A DNA stretch of 16,259 bases from JACQNR01 sp964533045 (GTDB lineage: Bacteria > Acidobacteriota > Terriglobia > UBA7540), in contig CAZHKT010000082.1 in the NCBI GenBank assembly GCA_964533045.1, positions 1 through 16,259 of the forward strand. Direction: 5' to 3'. Under the pieces are notes generated by a model. The model ran no database searches. It worked only from the letters and a program-made list of their open reading frames with translations, and was not told where the DNA came from. Shown piece after piece: positions 1 through 9,368 of the stretch; positions within the stretch are counted from its first letter, which is position 1; each line of letters opens with the position of its first letter. A program made the translations under genes and the position numbers.

Positions 1-1649
<1,649 letters not shown>

Positions 1650-1658
1650 CGGACCGGA

Positions 1659-1663
1659 CTCCT
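1659..1663 (-). promoter_or_regulatory. Ribosome binding site deciding the TTG start of rpoD
   Basis: Read on the minus strand this is AGGAG, nine bases before the TTG at 1649. It supports TTG rather than the ATG at 1604, because the ATG would remove the first 15 residues of the conserved region 1.1. Confidence 0.55.
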
Positions 1664-1689
1664 GGGGCGTGACGAATCTGGGGGTGGAA

Positions 1690-1732
1690 CCGGCCTGCGG
1701 GCCGGCACCGTGCCGGGCTAATGTCCGGCGCT
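1690..1732. repeat. GC-rich nested palindromes in the rpoD leader (REP-like)
   Basis: Two overlapping perfect inverted repeats can be read: CCGGCC-TGCG-GGCCGG at 1690-1705 and CCGGCAC-C-GTGCCGG at 1702-1716. Next to them the minus strand reads AGCGCCGGACAT (1732-1721), which nearly matches two units at 4457-4467 and 4478-4488. This suggests a dispersed short intergenic repeat rather than a gene-specific site. It begins about 40 bases upstream of the rpoD start, so if transcribed it would fold in the leader RNA. No U-run follows, so a classical terminator is unlikely. Confidence 0.5.
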
Positions 1733-1937
1733 ACCACCGGAAACTGAGTCACTGCCAACTGCTGAGGCAGAAAGGGCCTCGCGTACCGCCTGAAAACAAA
1801 GATACGCAACACTCCACCCTGCGCGGGCGGCGTTGCGTCACGCACTCCGATTGCTGACTTCCGACAAACTCCGCAAACCTCAACAACAGATTAGATGAAA
1901 GTCTAACCCATCCGGTTACGGAAAGGAAACCAAAATC
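1733..1937. other. dnaG-rpoD intergenic stretch, no gene seen
   Basis: About 200 non-coding bases follow the dnaG stop and lead to the palindromic element. The part nearest dnaG is more AT-rich and contains a small inverted repeat, TTAGA-TGAAAG-TCTAA (about 1891-1906). No open frame here resembles a protein. No promoter with both good -10 and -35 boxes could be placed, so an internal rpoD promoter is possible but not shown. Confidence 0.5.
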
Positions 1938-3698
1938 TCAGGCCCGCCCCAGGCCCGCCAATTCCTTTGTCACCCGGGCCTTCTCCTTCATCAATTCTCC
2001 CAGGCGGGCGAAATCCTTGTCGCGCTCGGCGGCCTCGATGTCGCCCTGCAGGCGGTCGCGCTGGCGCTCCAGCTTGCGCCGGCGCAGGGCCAGCAAACAG
2101 GAGGCAACCTGCGCCGAATCAGGTGGTTCCCCGGAATCAAAGATGCTGCCAAAAGCCAGCCTGCGGCCTTCGGCGCCGGCCCAATCCTCGATGCGCGAGA
2201 CTTCCAGCGCCTCACCCCGCAGGCGCGCCTCGAAGATATTCTGGAAGAGGGATGCCGTTGCCAACCCGGCGCAGAGTTCCTCCCCGGCGATGACCGGAAG
2301 AACTTCGTCGGCCAGCGCCTCGTTCTCGAGCACGGCGCGAAGAAGTTGCTTCTCCGCCAGCGTGACCTTGACTTCGGCGGTCCCCGGTGGAGCCTTGACC
2401 TGGGGGCGGGACTCGGCGGCGGCACGCCGCAATTCGTCGCGCAGCAGGCGATTGTCCACGCGCAGGCGCTCGGCCAAGCGGTTGGCCAGTTCGGCGCGCA
2501 GCATGGGATTGGGCACGCGCACCAGATAGTTCATCACAAAGTTGGCGGCGGCAATCTTCCCTTCCGGGCGGGAAATGTCGTTCTCGGCCGCCGCCCGGTC
2601 CGTCAGATAATCAAGATAAGTAGGCGCCGCCCCGAGCAATTCCTTGTAAGCCGCCTCTCCCTGCTTGCGGATGAACGAGTCCGGATCGAGTCCGCCCGGC
2701 AGCGCCAGCACTTTGGCCTCGAACCCTTCTTCGAGCAACAGGTTGAGGGAACGCTCGGTCGCCGCCACCCCCGCCGAATCGGGGTCGTAATTGACGATGA
2801 CTCGGCGCGTGGAGCGCGCCAGCAGCCGAATCTGGCTCTCCGTCAGGCTGGTCCCGCAACTCGCCACCACGTTCTCAATGCCCGCCGAGGCCACCGCGAT
2901 GCAGTCCATGTATCCCTCGACCAGAATCACATAATCCAGTTTGCGAATCGCCGCGGCGGCCCGGTCGAGGTGGTAGAGGACGCGGCTCTTGCTGTAGATA
3001 GGTGTTTCGGGGGAGTTAAGATACTTGGGCATGTCATCGCCCAGAGCTCGCCCGCCGAATGCCACCACTTTGCCGGACTCGTTGGAAATGGGGAAGATCA
3101 CCCGGCGGCGGAAGCGGTCAAAATGGCGCTGGCTTTCGGCGTTGCGAAGCACCAGCCCGCTCTTTTCAAGCTCGGGCAGCTTGAAGCCCGCCTCTTGGAG
3201 CGTGCGGGTCAGCGCCTGCCCGTCGGAGGGCGCAAAACCCAGCCGGAAGCGGCCTACGATTTCGTCGGTCAGGCCCCGGTCGGCGAGATAGGCGCGCGCC
3301 GCTCTGCCCTCAGAGGTTGCACCCAACTGGGACGCAAAGTACTGGGCCGCCGCTTCGTGAATCTTATAGAGAGCGGTCCGCTCGCGGGCGCTCGCGTCGG
3401 CGGCTTCGTCGAACGCCTGTTCCTTCAGCCGAATGCCCACCTTCTCCGCCACACGGCGCAGCGCCTCCGGGAACGTCAGGTTTTCGATCAGCATGACGAA
3501 CTTGAAAACGTCGCCGCCCACACCGCAGCCAAAGCAGTGAAAAATCTGCTTGGTCGGATGGACCGCGAAGGAGGGGGTCTTCTCCTGATGAAACGGGCAA
3601 AGGCCGGTGTAATTCGCACCCGACTTGCGCAGCTTCACGTAGTCGCCCACGATCTTGACGATGTCGGCGGCGGATTTGACTTGTTCGACTTGCGACAT
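1938..3698 (-). CDS. dnaG: DNA primase DnaG
   Basis: Makes RNA primers for the replication fork, working with the DnaB helicase. The 586-residue length is normal for bacterial primases. The N-terminal CHC2 zinc-binding domain shows C34, H37, C55 and C58, within CPFHQEKTPSF and HCFGCGVGGD. The catalytic core begins around residue 110 and contains RFRRRVIFPI and VVAFGGRAL, then the TOPRIM motifs: VEGYMD with E261, and YDPDSAG with D305 and D307. The C-terminal helicase-interaction part (about 440-586) is less conserved and ends in a charged coiled-coil-like helix. The ATG at 3698 starts in the position expected for DnaG (VEQVKSAADIVKIVGDYV directly after). Its ribosome binding site is weak. The stop of the zinc-ribbon gene lies 75 bases upstream and rpoD follows downstream, suggesting cotranscription. 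Identity is very secure. Confidence 0.97.
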   Translation of the reverse strand: MSQVEQVKSAADIVKIVGDYVKLRKSGANYTGLCPFHQEKTPSFAVHPTKQIFHCFGCGVGGDVFKFVMLIENLTFPEALRRVAEKVGIRLKEQAFDEAADASARERTALYKIHEAAAQYFASQLGATSEGRAARAYLADRGLTDEIVGRFRLGFAPSDGQALTRTLQEAGFKLPELEKSGLVLRNAESQRHFDRFRRRVIFPISNESGKVVAFGGRALGDDMPKYLNSPETPIYSKSRVLYHLDRAAAAIRKLDYVILVEGYMDCIAVASAGIENVVASCGTSLTESQIRLLARSTRRVIVNYDPDSAGVAATERSLNLLLEEGFEAKVLALPGGLDPDSFIRKQGEAAYKELLGAAPTYLDYLTDRAAAENDISRPEGKIAAANFVMNYLVRVPNPMLRAELANRLAERLRVDNRLLRDELRRAAAESRPQVKAPPGTAEVKVTLAEKQLLRAVLENEALADEVLPVIAGEELCAGLATASLFQNIFEARLRGEALEVSRIEDWAGAEGRRLAFGSIFDSGEPPDSAQVASCLLALRRRKLERQRDRLQGDIEAAERDKDFARLGELMKEKARVTKELAGLGRA

Positions 3699-3773
3699 GA
3701 AAGTCCAAGATTCAGGATGCCGGGCAGCCCCTGACTGCCCCTCAGGTCCGTGGTTTTAACGGATCCAATCGGC

Positions 3774-4439
3774 TCATGGCAACAGGACGATGCTCGGAGC
3801 GGGCTTCGCGAACTCCTCCGGCTTAAACTGCGAGCGCAAGAAGTCCAGAAAAGCGCGGCCTTTGGGGCGGCCGTTGGCGCGCGTCGCACCCAGTTGCGCC
3901 AGGAAGATCAAAGCGTCGCGAAGATCCGAGTCGCGAACCGCCCCCACGGCGGGCTGGGCCGCGACGCGTTTCTTGAACCCCTCGATGCCCTGCTGGAGCG
4001 CCTCGTAGATTTCGCGGTGGGTGCGGAAGTCCGGCAGCTTCTCGTAGTAGATTCCGCCCGCCAGCGTCCGGTACGTTTCACCCAGGGCCTGAAGCGCCGC
4101 CAGAATATCGGTGTCCACAATCAGGGGATTGTCCCGCGCCGCGGCACAGATCGTGTAAGACAGCGCCAGCAGCAGGGGCTGACTCTGCGCCACAAACTTC
4201 GCGGAGATGCGGGCTTCCGCAAACGGAATCTTCGACGGGTCCGCTTCCTTCCGTTCCGCATCATGGACGCGGCTGGCAATCAGGTAGCGGCAATCGGAGG
4301 GGCAATGCAGCGTGACTTCACGTTCGGTGCCGCAGCAGACCGCGCAAATGATTTCTCCCTTGGCGGGACAGGACCGCTTGGGCGGGCGCTTTGCACAAAT
4401 CGGGCAAGACAATTCCTTCTCCTGAGGTGGAACCGTCAT
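3774..4439 (-). CDS. Uncharacterised protein with N-terminal eight-cysteine zinc-ribbon-like region
   Basis: A 221-residue protein of unknown function. The first 50 residues hold eight cysteines: C12, C15, C24, C32, C35, C36, C46 and C50, in the patterns CPIC, ICAVCCG and CPSDC. The spacing suggests two structural metal (zinc) sites. The rest (about 60-221) looks alpha-helical and soluble, with no signal peptide or membrane segment. I recall similar unnamed proteins in acidobacterial genomes but know of no assigned function. The frame is open further upstream to 4565, but that part is Arg/Pro/Cys-rich, reads through the repeat element at 4452-4517, and looks non-coding. I therefore chose the ATG at 4439; no strong ribosome binding site precedes it. 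It ends 75 bases before dnaG on the same strand, so it may be the first gene of the dnaG-rpoD unit. The reading frame is convincing; the role is unknown. Confidence 0.8.
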   Translation of the reverse strand: MTVPPQEKELSCPICAKRPPKRSCPAKGEIICAVCCGTEREVTLHCPSDCRYLIASRVHDAERKEADPSKIPFAEARISAKFVAQSQPLLLALSYTICAAARDNPLIVDTDILAALQALGETYRTLAGGIYYEKLPDFRTHREIYEALQQGIEGFKKRVAAQPAVGAVRDSDLRDALIFLAQLGATRANGRPKGRAFLDFLRSQFKPEEFAKPAPSIVLLP

Positions 4440-4451
4440 TATGCCACAACG

Positions 4452-4517
4452 CCGGGAGCGCCGGCATCCTGTCCGGGAGCGCCGACATCCCCCTGGCATT
4501 GCCGGCCAGAGGCCGGC
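4452..4517. repeat. Intergenic short repeat: two 18-bp direct units plus a perfect hairpin
   Basis: CCGGGAGCGCCGGCATCC (4452-4469) is repeated with one mismatch at 4473-4490, a 21-base period. A perfect inverted repeat follows, GCCGGCC-AGA-GGCCGGC (4501-4517). The core AGCGCCG-ACAT recurs on the opposite strand at 1721-1732 in front of rpoD. It sits between the divergent zinc-ribbon gene and thiO. Two units are too few, and too close, for a CRISPR array. Confidence 0.6.
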
Positions 4518-4579
4518 GCACCCAGGCCAGAAATTCCTTGACGGCCAGCCCCCGGCTGACGACATGATGAGTGGACCGC

Positions 4580-5812
4580 ATGGGGGCGAATTCGCGAAAA
4601 CCGGATGTGGTGGTGATCGGCGGCGGGCTGATTGGCTGCTCGATCGCGCTGCGGCTGGCGCAGGCCGGCTTGCGCGTCACGGTGCTGGAGCGCTCGGCGC
4701 CCGGCGCGGAAGCCAGTTCTGCCGCGGCGGGGATGCTGTCCCCGCAAAGCGAAGGGATCGAACCAGGACCCTTCTTCGAGCTCTGCATGACCAGCCGCCG
4801 GATGTATCCGAAGTTTACGCGCGAGGTCGAGGCCCTGAGTGGGTTGAAAGTGGATTACCGGCGCGACGGCACCTTGCTGGTTGCAACCAGCGCGCGCGAG
4901 CGCCGCGACCTGGAGGAACTCGACCGGGCACACCAGGCGATGGGACTCTCCCTCACGGCGTTGCGCGGCAAGGCGCTGCGCTCGGTCGTGCCCGGGCTTT
5001 CGCGAGGGATTGACCGCGGCCTTTTCCTTGCCGGCGATCACAGCGTGGATAATGAAAAATTGAGCGCCGCGGCGGCCGTAGCCTGCGCGCGGTTAGGCGT
5101 AAGAATCATTTCCGGCGCGACGGTCACGCGGCTCGTCGAGAAGAGCGGCCGCATCGCTCGCGCCGAATGGAGAAACGAGCGAGGCGTCACCAAGAGGATT
5201 TCCGCCGGAACATTCGTAATTGCTGCGGGATGCTGGTCGGCGGCGGTGGTCAGGCCGCTCGGCATTGACCTGCCGATGCGGCCCTGCCACGGCCAAATGA
5301 TGGAATTGGAAGCGCCGCGCGCGCTGCCCCTGGTGGTGCGCGCCGGCCACACGTATCTTGTACCGCGGTCGGAGAACCGGATTGTGGTGGGCACGACCTC
5401 GGAGTATGCGGGCTTTGAAAAGAAGGTCACCGCGGCCGGCCTGAACTCCCTATTGACCCGCGCTCTCAGGATTCTGCCGGAAATGCAGGATTTTAAGTTC
5501 CTGAGAGCCTGGGCCGGCTTGAGACCGGACACGGCGGACCATCTCCCGATTCTCGGCCGTGGCAAGATTCCCAACCTCATCTTCGCCACCGGCCACTTCC
5601 GCAACGGCATCCTGCTCGCGCCCATAACAGCCCAGATTGTTCGCGACCTTGTCGAGAGAGATGCCTCTTCGGTTCCCATCGAATCCTATCGGCCCACACG
5701 ATTTGACCGAGGTCAAACCGCAAGAAATCCTGCGCGGCGTCGCCGCAGCGCACGCCCAGGTCTGCGTGCCGATCTTGAGAAAGTGCGCGGAGAAACGAGC
5801 GGGGCGAAGTAA
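4580..5812 (+). CDS. thiO: FAD-dependent glycine/D-amino-acid oxidase, ThiO-like
   Basis: Member of the DAO family of flavoproteins. ThiO oxidises glycine to iminoglycine, which supplies the thiazole ring of thiamine. The N-terminal Rossmann fold shows VVVIGGGLIGCS (GGGLIG, residues 14-19) and the ribose-binding acidic residue E37 in TVLERS. SSAAAGML follows at about 46-53, and near the C-terminus are the FAD-contacting AWAGLRPDTADHLP and GHFRNGILLAPITA, typical of ThiO. The family usually ends at about RPxRF, here F375, but this protein continues with 35 basic, low-complexity residues. I chose the ATG at 4580; a GTG at 4571 directly after an in-frame stop is the alternative. No other thiamine gene is in the window, so the pathway assignment is family-based; a sarcosine or D-amino-acid oxidase is the main alternative. 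It converges with the cyclic-di-GMP gene, leaving only 35 bases between the stops. Confidence 0.85.
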   Translation: MGANSRKPDVVVIGGGLIGCSIALRLAQAGLRVTVLERSAPGAEASSAAAGMLSPQSEGIEPGPFFELCMTSRRMYPKFTREVEALSGLKVDYRRDGTLLVATSARERRDLEELDRAHQAMGLSLTALRGKALRSVVPGLSRGIDRGLFLAGDHSVDNEKLSAAAAVACARLGVRIISGATVTRLVEKSGRIARAEWRNERGVTKRISAGTFVIAAGCWSAAVVRPLGIDLPMRPCHGQMMELEAPRALPLVVRAGHTYLVPRSENRIVVGTTSEYAGFEKKVTAAGLNSLLTRALRILPEMQDFKFLRAWAGLRPDTADHLPILGRGKIPNLIFATGHFRNGILLAPITAQIVRDLVERDASSVPIESYRPTRFDRGQTARNPARRRRSARPGLRADLEKVRGETSGAK

Positions 5813-5847
5813 GGCTGCCATCGCCCACTTCAGAACTGGCCGCGAGG

Positions 5848-8742
5848 CTAATTCACATCGGTTCGGCGCGCGGCGGCACCGCGGCGGGGCGGGGCCGATT
5901 TGGCGAGCGAGTTGAGGAAGGCGTCCAGCAACTTCGCGTCGAACTGGGTCCCGCGGCCCCGGCGCAGCTCTTCCAGGGCTTCTTCCAGCGGACAGGCTTT
6001 CTTGTAGGCGCGGTCGGAAATAATCGTGTCAAAGCAGTCGGCGATGGTGATGATGCGGGCGCCGAGCGGGATCTCGTCGCCGGTCAGGCCGTCGGGGTAG
6101 CCCTTGCCGTCAATCCGCTCGTGGTGATGGCGGACGATCTTCTTGATCGCCTCGATGGCTTTGAATTTGAGCGGGGCCAGGATGCGTTCGCCCAACGTGG
6201 TATGACTCTTCATCAATTCGTATTCTTCCGGTGTCAGCCCGGAGGGTTTGTTGAGCACGCTTTCTGGCACGCCGATCTTGCCGATGTCGTGCAGGATGCC
6301 GGCGAGACGAATCTCCTCCAGTTCTTCCCGGGTCAGACCGATTTCCTGTCCAATCTGTGACGCCAGGCGAGCCACGGACTGCGAGTGGCCCTGGGTGTAG
6401 TGGTCCTTGGCGTCAATGGTAAAGGCCAGGGCGGTGACCGTATCCATCAGGGAAGCCGTGTCGCCGTTGGTGGCCGCCTCGAAGCGCGCCAGGTACTGAT
6501 TGAAGACTTCGGGGCCGGTGGCGAACATGCGCTTGACGGCGACTCCCAGGTAAGCCTGCAGCAGTTGCTGATCCCAGTCTCCGGACGACTTGTCGGGAGT
6601 TTGCGCGGCCACGCGCACGCGGTTTCCCTTTTCGTGCTTGGCCAAGTACATGCCCGATTCGGCGACCCGCACAATCTCTTCCGGCGTCACGCCGTGCACC
6701 GGGAAAGTACCAATGCCGAAGCTGGCCGTGACGCCGCGGCTGGAGAGATAGGAATCGGCCTTCAGGTTGGCGCGCAGGCGCTCGGCGAGAATCTGCGCCT
6801 GCTCGGGCGTGGCTTCCGGGACCAGCAATGCAAACTGGTCGCCGCCGTAGCGCGCCACGGTGTTCGACTGGCGGGAACTGGCTTCCAGCACCCGCGCCAC
6901 CGCCGTCAGGACCTTGTCCCCTTCCAGATGGCCGAGCCGCTCGTTCAGCTGCTTGAATCCGTCCAGATCCAGGATAATGAGCGAAAACGGCTTGCCGGAA
7001 CGGGGCGAACGCCGCCACTCGGCATCCACCGCCTGCATGAAGAAGCGGTGCGTCTTGAGCGAAGTGAGGCCGTCGGTGATGGCCTGTTCCTGCGCCACCT
7101 GGTAAGCCTGCGCGTTCTTGTAGGCGATGCCCAGCTGGTCGGCCAGCGTACTGAGCGTGAGGAGGTCCTGCTGGCTGAAATCCTTGGGCTTCAGGCTCTC
7201 GACCGTCAGCACGGCCAGCAGTTCCTGCCGGTACTTCATGGGGACGTGCAACGCCGACCGGACGCCGGGATGGAACGGCAGGTAGCGGTCGCTGGTCAGC
7301 ACGTCGTTGGCGAGGTATGGTTCCTGGGTCTCCGCCGTGATGCCGGCAAAACCCTGCCCGAACTTGGTGCGCCGGCCCTTGATACTGGTGTCGTAGCCCA
7401 CCTCGGCGGCGACCACCAGTTCTTCCTTTTCGCGGTCCAGCGTCTCGACGCGCACCAATTCAAAGTTGAAGGATTTGTGAAGGTCGGCGCAGACCTGGTC
7501 CAGGAGTTCCTGCGGATCGAGCAGCGAGGTCGCCTTGCGCGTCAGTTCGTTGAGCAGCGCCAGATGGCCGGCGCGCTTCTGCTCCTGCTGGAAAAGCCGG
7601 GCGTTCTCAATGGCCACCGCCACTTCGCCCGCCAGTACCTTCAGCAGGCCAAAGCGCCTCCCGTTCACGCGGTCTTCGTGTTCGAAGTCGGTGATGGTCA
7701 GCACCCCGCAGGTCTGATTCGAGAATTGGATCGGGACCCCCGCCCAGCTGCGGATGCGCGGATCCACGGAGGTGATTCCCAGCCTGCGCACGCTGCCCAG
7801 AAAGTCCTCGGAGATCACCAGGGGGGTCCTGTTGGCCAGAACGTACTCCACCAGTCCGTCCGCCGCGCCCGCCCTCGGTCCCTTCGGCGGGCCTTCAGGG
7901 AGCGAGCCCTTGACGGTCACCAGCGGGCCGTCCGCTTCCTGATAGGTAAGCGCCAGGTGGGCGCTGCCCAGAAATCCGCTCAGCTCGCGCTGCAAAGTCT
8001 GCATCTGGCCCTGCAGATCGCAGGTGGCACTGAGTGAATCCACCACGCGGTGCAGCACGCGCAGGTCGTCGTCGTGGCGCTCGGCGGCCTGGTGCAGCGA
8101 GCGATTCTCCAGCGCCACCGCCACCTGGTTGGCCAGGGTCACGGTCAGACGGATTTCCTCGGGCGAAAAGCGGCGCACCCCCCGGCTGCCGATCAGCAAG
8201 GCGCCGCGCGACTTCTCCTGGGAGTGCAGCCCAGCCACCAGCAGGGTGCGCGCCCCTTGCGCACTGAAGAACTCGCGAAACTGCGGGAAGAGCGGATCGC
8301 GCGGCCAATCGGCGTTCAGATCCGGCCGCAGCAGGTCCGGGAACACGACCAGGCTTCCCCAGCGTTCCGCCGCGGAAGCCAGATAGGCGCGCAGAGGGCC
8401 GCGCTGGATTTCCGCCACGGCCGGCTCCGGAAGCCCGTGCGCCACAAAGTATTCGGTGTCGAGCGTGCGGGGAACCAGCAGGAGGGCGCAGCCTTCGTAG
8501 ATGTTCAGGGCGCGAAGCAGGCCGCTCAGAGTTTGATCGCCCAGTTGCTTGAGGTCGCTGGCGCCGCTGAAGCCGGCGGAAAGAACCTGCAGGGCGGAAA
8601 AGCGCCGGAGTTGCTCTTCATGGATCTCCTTGGCCACCTTCGACCGGTTGAGACGATGGACGATATAAACCAACAACAGAAACGTTGTCAGGGTGGGAAG
8701 GATGAAGAAGGGGGATGAGCAATTGGCGAAGAGCCCCGTCAT
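5848..8742 (-). CDS. Membrane-anchored GAF-GAF-GAF-GGDEF-HD-GYP cyclic-di-GMP signalling protein
   Basis: A 964-residue sensor combining a diguanylate cyclase-type domain with an HD-GYP phosphodiesterase. Residues about 11-28 form one hydrophobic membrane segment. Three GAF-like regions follow at about 63-213, 233-385 and 405-545; all are inferred from pattern, the third (VRSALHVPMK) being clearest. The GGDEF domain (about 550-712) keeps LDLDGFKQLNERLGH, but its signature is GGDQF (633-637), and the upstream RxxD inhibitory site reads RQSN. The HD-GYP domain (about 763-948) is intact: HDIGKIG (H818, D819), RHHHERIDGKGYPDGL (GYP 881-883) and IADCFDTIISDRAY. Hydrolysis of cyclic-di-GMP is therefore likely, while cyclase activity is uncertain. 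The ATG at 8742 has GGAG six bases upstream (8749-8752); an ATG at 8763 would add seven residues and lacks such a site. A sigma-70 promoter lies at 8911-8939. The gene appears monocistronic, and the signal sensed by the GAF domains is unknown. Confidence 0.93.
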   Translation of the reverse strand: MTGLFANCSSPFFILPTLTTFLLLVYIVHRLNRSKVAKEIHEEQLRRFSALQVLSAGFSGASDLKQLGDQTLSGLLRALNIYEGCALLLVPRTLDTEYFVAHGLPEPAVAEIQRGPLRAYLASAAERWGSLVVFPDLLRPDLNADWPRDPLFPQFREFFSAQGARTLLVAGLHSQEKSRGALLIGSRGVRRFSPEEIRLTVTLANQVAVALENRSLHQAAERHDDDLRVLHRVVDSLSATCDLQGQMQTLQRELSGFLGSAHLALTYQEADGPLVTVKGSLPEGPPKGPRAGAADGLVEYVLANRTPLVISEDFLGSVRRLGITSVDPRIRSWAGVPIQFSNQTCGVLTITDFEHEDRVNGRRFGLLKVLAGEVAVAIENARLFQQEQKRAGHLALLNELTRKATSLLDPQELLDQVCADLHKSFNFELVRVETLDREKEELVVAAEVGYDTSIKGRRTKFGQGFAGITAETQEPYLANDVLTSDRYLPFHPGVRSALHVPMKYRQELLAVLTVESLKPKDFSQQDLLTLSTLADQLGIAYKNAQAYQVAQEQAITDGLTSLKTHRFFMQAVDAEWRRSPRSGKPFSLIILDLDGFKQLNERLGHLEGDKVLTAVARVLEASSRQSNTVARYGGDQFALLVPEATPEQAQILAERLRANLKADSYLSSRGVTASFGIGTFPVHGVTPEEIVRVAESGMYLAKHEKGNRVRVAAQTPDKSSGDWDQQLLQAYLGVAVKRMFATGPEVFNQYLARFEAATNGDTASLMDTVTALAFTIDAKDHYTQGHSQSVARLASQIGQEIGLTREELEEIRLAGILHDIGKIGVPESVLNKPSGLTPEEYELMKSHTTLGERILAPLKFKAIEAIKKIVRHHHERIDGKGYPDGLTGDEIPLGARIITIADCFDTIISDRAYKKACPLEEALEELRRGRGTQFDAKLLDAFLNSLAKSAPPRRGAAARRTDVN

Positions 8743-8748
8743 AACAGT

Positions 8749-8752
8749 CTCC
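8749..8752 (-). promoter_or_regulatory. Ribosome binding site selecting the 8742 start
   Basis: GGAG on the minus strand, six bases before the ATG at 8742. It places the signalling protein's start seven codons inside the longest open frame. Confidence 0.6.
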
Positions 8753-8910
8753 GGACAAGCCATCCGCCGCGGACAAGCAAAGCTCGTCGTCGGGACACGC
8801 GGCGTCCCCCTCGCCTGGCGCTGTTACGATGGGTCGAGTCTGAGATGATCGATTCGGCTCGCGGCCTTACGCTGCCCCCCGCAGCCCCGCAAGCCGAGTT
8901 CTAGGGGCAG

Positions 8911-8939
8911 AATATAAACGAACCGGACAACCCCGTCAA
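8911..8939 (-). promoter_or_regulatory. Sigma-70 promoter of the GGDEF/HD-GYP gene
   Basis: On the minus strand TTGACG (8939-8934) and TATATT (8916-8911) are separated by exactly 17 bases, close to the housekeeping consensus. Transcription would start near 8904, giving a 5' leader of about 160 bases before the ATG at 8742. No recognisable cyclic-di-GMP riboswitch was identified in that leader, though it is long enough to hold regulatory structure. Confidence 0.75.
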
Positions 8940-9225
8940 TGGGTAAATTGTTGTTTCTACAAGTTTTCTCAAGATTGGCAAGGATGCGCATGGACCGCAA
9001 GATGTGGTGGTTGGACCACCCAGCCCCTTCAACCTGTGGGGCCGACCGGCGCCTCGATGCCGCTCTTGCCGTCGACGACCCCTGCCTACCACCTCCGACC
9101 CGGCCCAAGCAGCAGAAAACCCCGGACGCCGACGCACCGGAATTCCCCCCGACGCGTGTTTAGCGGCCACGGGCTCTGCCCTGGAAGAGCTGCACCTCTC
9201 AATTTGACTTCCGCCTTGTCCGTGG

Positions 9226-9244
9226 GGGAGAGGATGCCTCTCCC
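9226..9244. repeat. Perfect 8-bp hairpin downstream of amt
   Basis: GGGAGAGG-ATG-CCTCTCCC is an inverted repeat with a three-base loop. It lies about 125 bases past the amt stop. Lacking a U-run it is not a standard intrinsic terminator, but it could stabilise the amt mRNA 3' end. Confidence 0.45.
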
Positions 9245-9292
9245 GCTTTGCAAGAGGCCCGACTGAGGTCCGCTCCCGAAAGGGTGCGAGCC

Positions 9293-9311
9293 GGACGCTC
9301 GGAAAGCGTCC
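9293..9311. repeat. Perfect 7-bp hairpin downstream of amt
   Basis: GGACGCT-CGGAA-AGCGTCC is an inverted repeat with a five-base loop, starting about 58 bases past the amt stop in the direction of amt transcription. It is the nearest strong hairpin to that stop. No U-run follows, so a termination role is uncertain. Confidence 0.45.
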
Positions 9312-9368
9312 TCCCGCATTTGTCAAACCTCCATCGTCCCGGCAGCGACGCCGTACCCCTTCGGGAAA

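Larger units (their letters stand above)
8940..9368. other. Non-coding stretch between the signalling gene promoter and amt
   Basis: About 430 bases without a convincing gene. The right part holds two perfect hairpins: GGGAGAGG-ATG-CCTCTCCC (9226-9244) and GGACGCT-CGGAA-AGCGTCC (9293-9311). The left part (8940-8990) is AT-richer. The amt gene ends at 9369, so the hairpins lie in its 3' region, but neither is followed by a U-run on either strand. The open frames across the stretch are Arg/Pro/Ser-rich and resemble no protein. Confidence 0.5.

Noticed and set aside
2346..3734. 462-codon plus-strand open frame opposite dnaG
   Set aside because: Antisense shadow of primase, whose zinc and TOPRIM motifs are intact on the minus strand.
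4452..4490. Possible CRISPR repeat pair
   Set aside because: Only two units with a three-base gap, no spacers of usual size and no cas genes.
4538..4566. TTGACG as a -35 box for thiO
   Set aside because: The sequence 17 bases downstream (GACATG) is a poor -10, so no promoter is called.
6385..8037. 550-codon plus-strand open frame opposite the GGDEF/HD-GYP gene
   Set aside because: Composition reflects the complementary strand (Gln/His/Arg-rich); the sense gene has complete domains.
9226..9311. Intrinsic terminator for amt
   Set aside because: Both hairpins are strong but neither is followed by a U-run in the amt direction.
8901..9326. 141-codon minus-strand open frame between amt and the signalling gene
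   Set aside because: Arg/Pro/Gly-rich, no motif, and it runs over two perfect hairpins and into the sigma-70 promoter.
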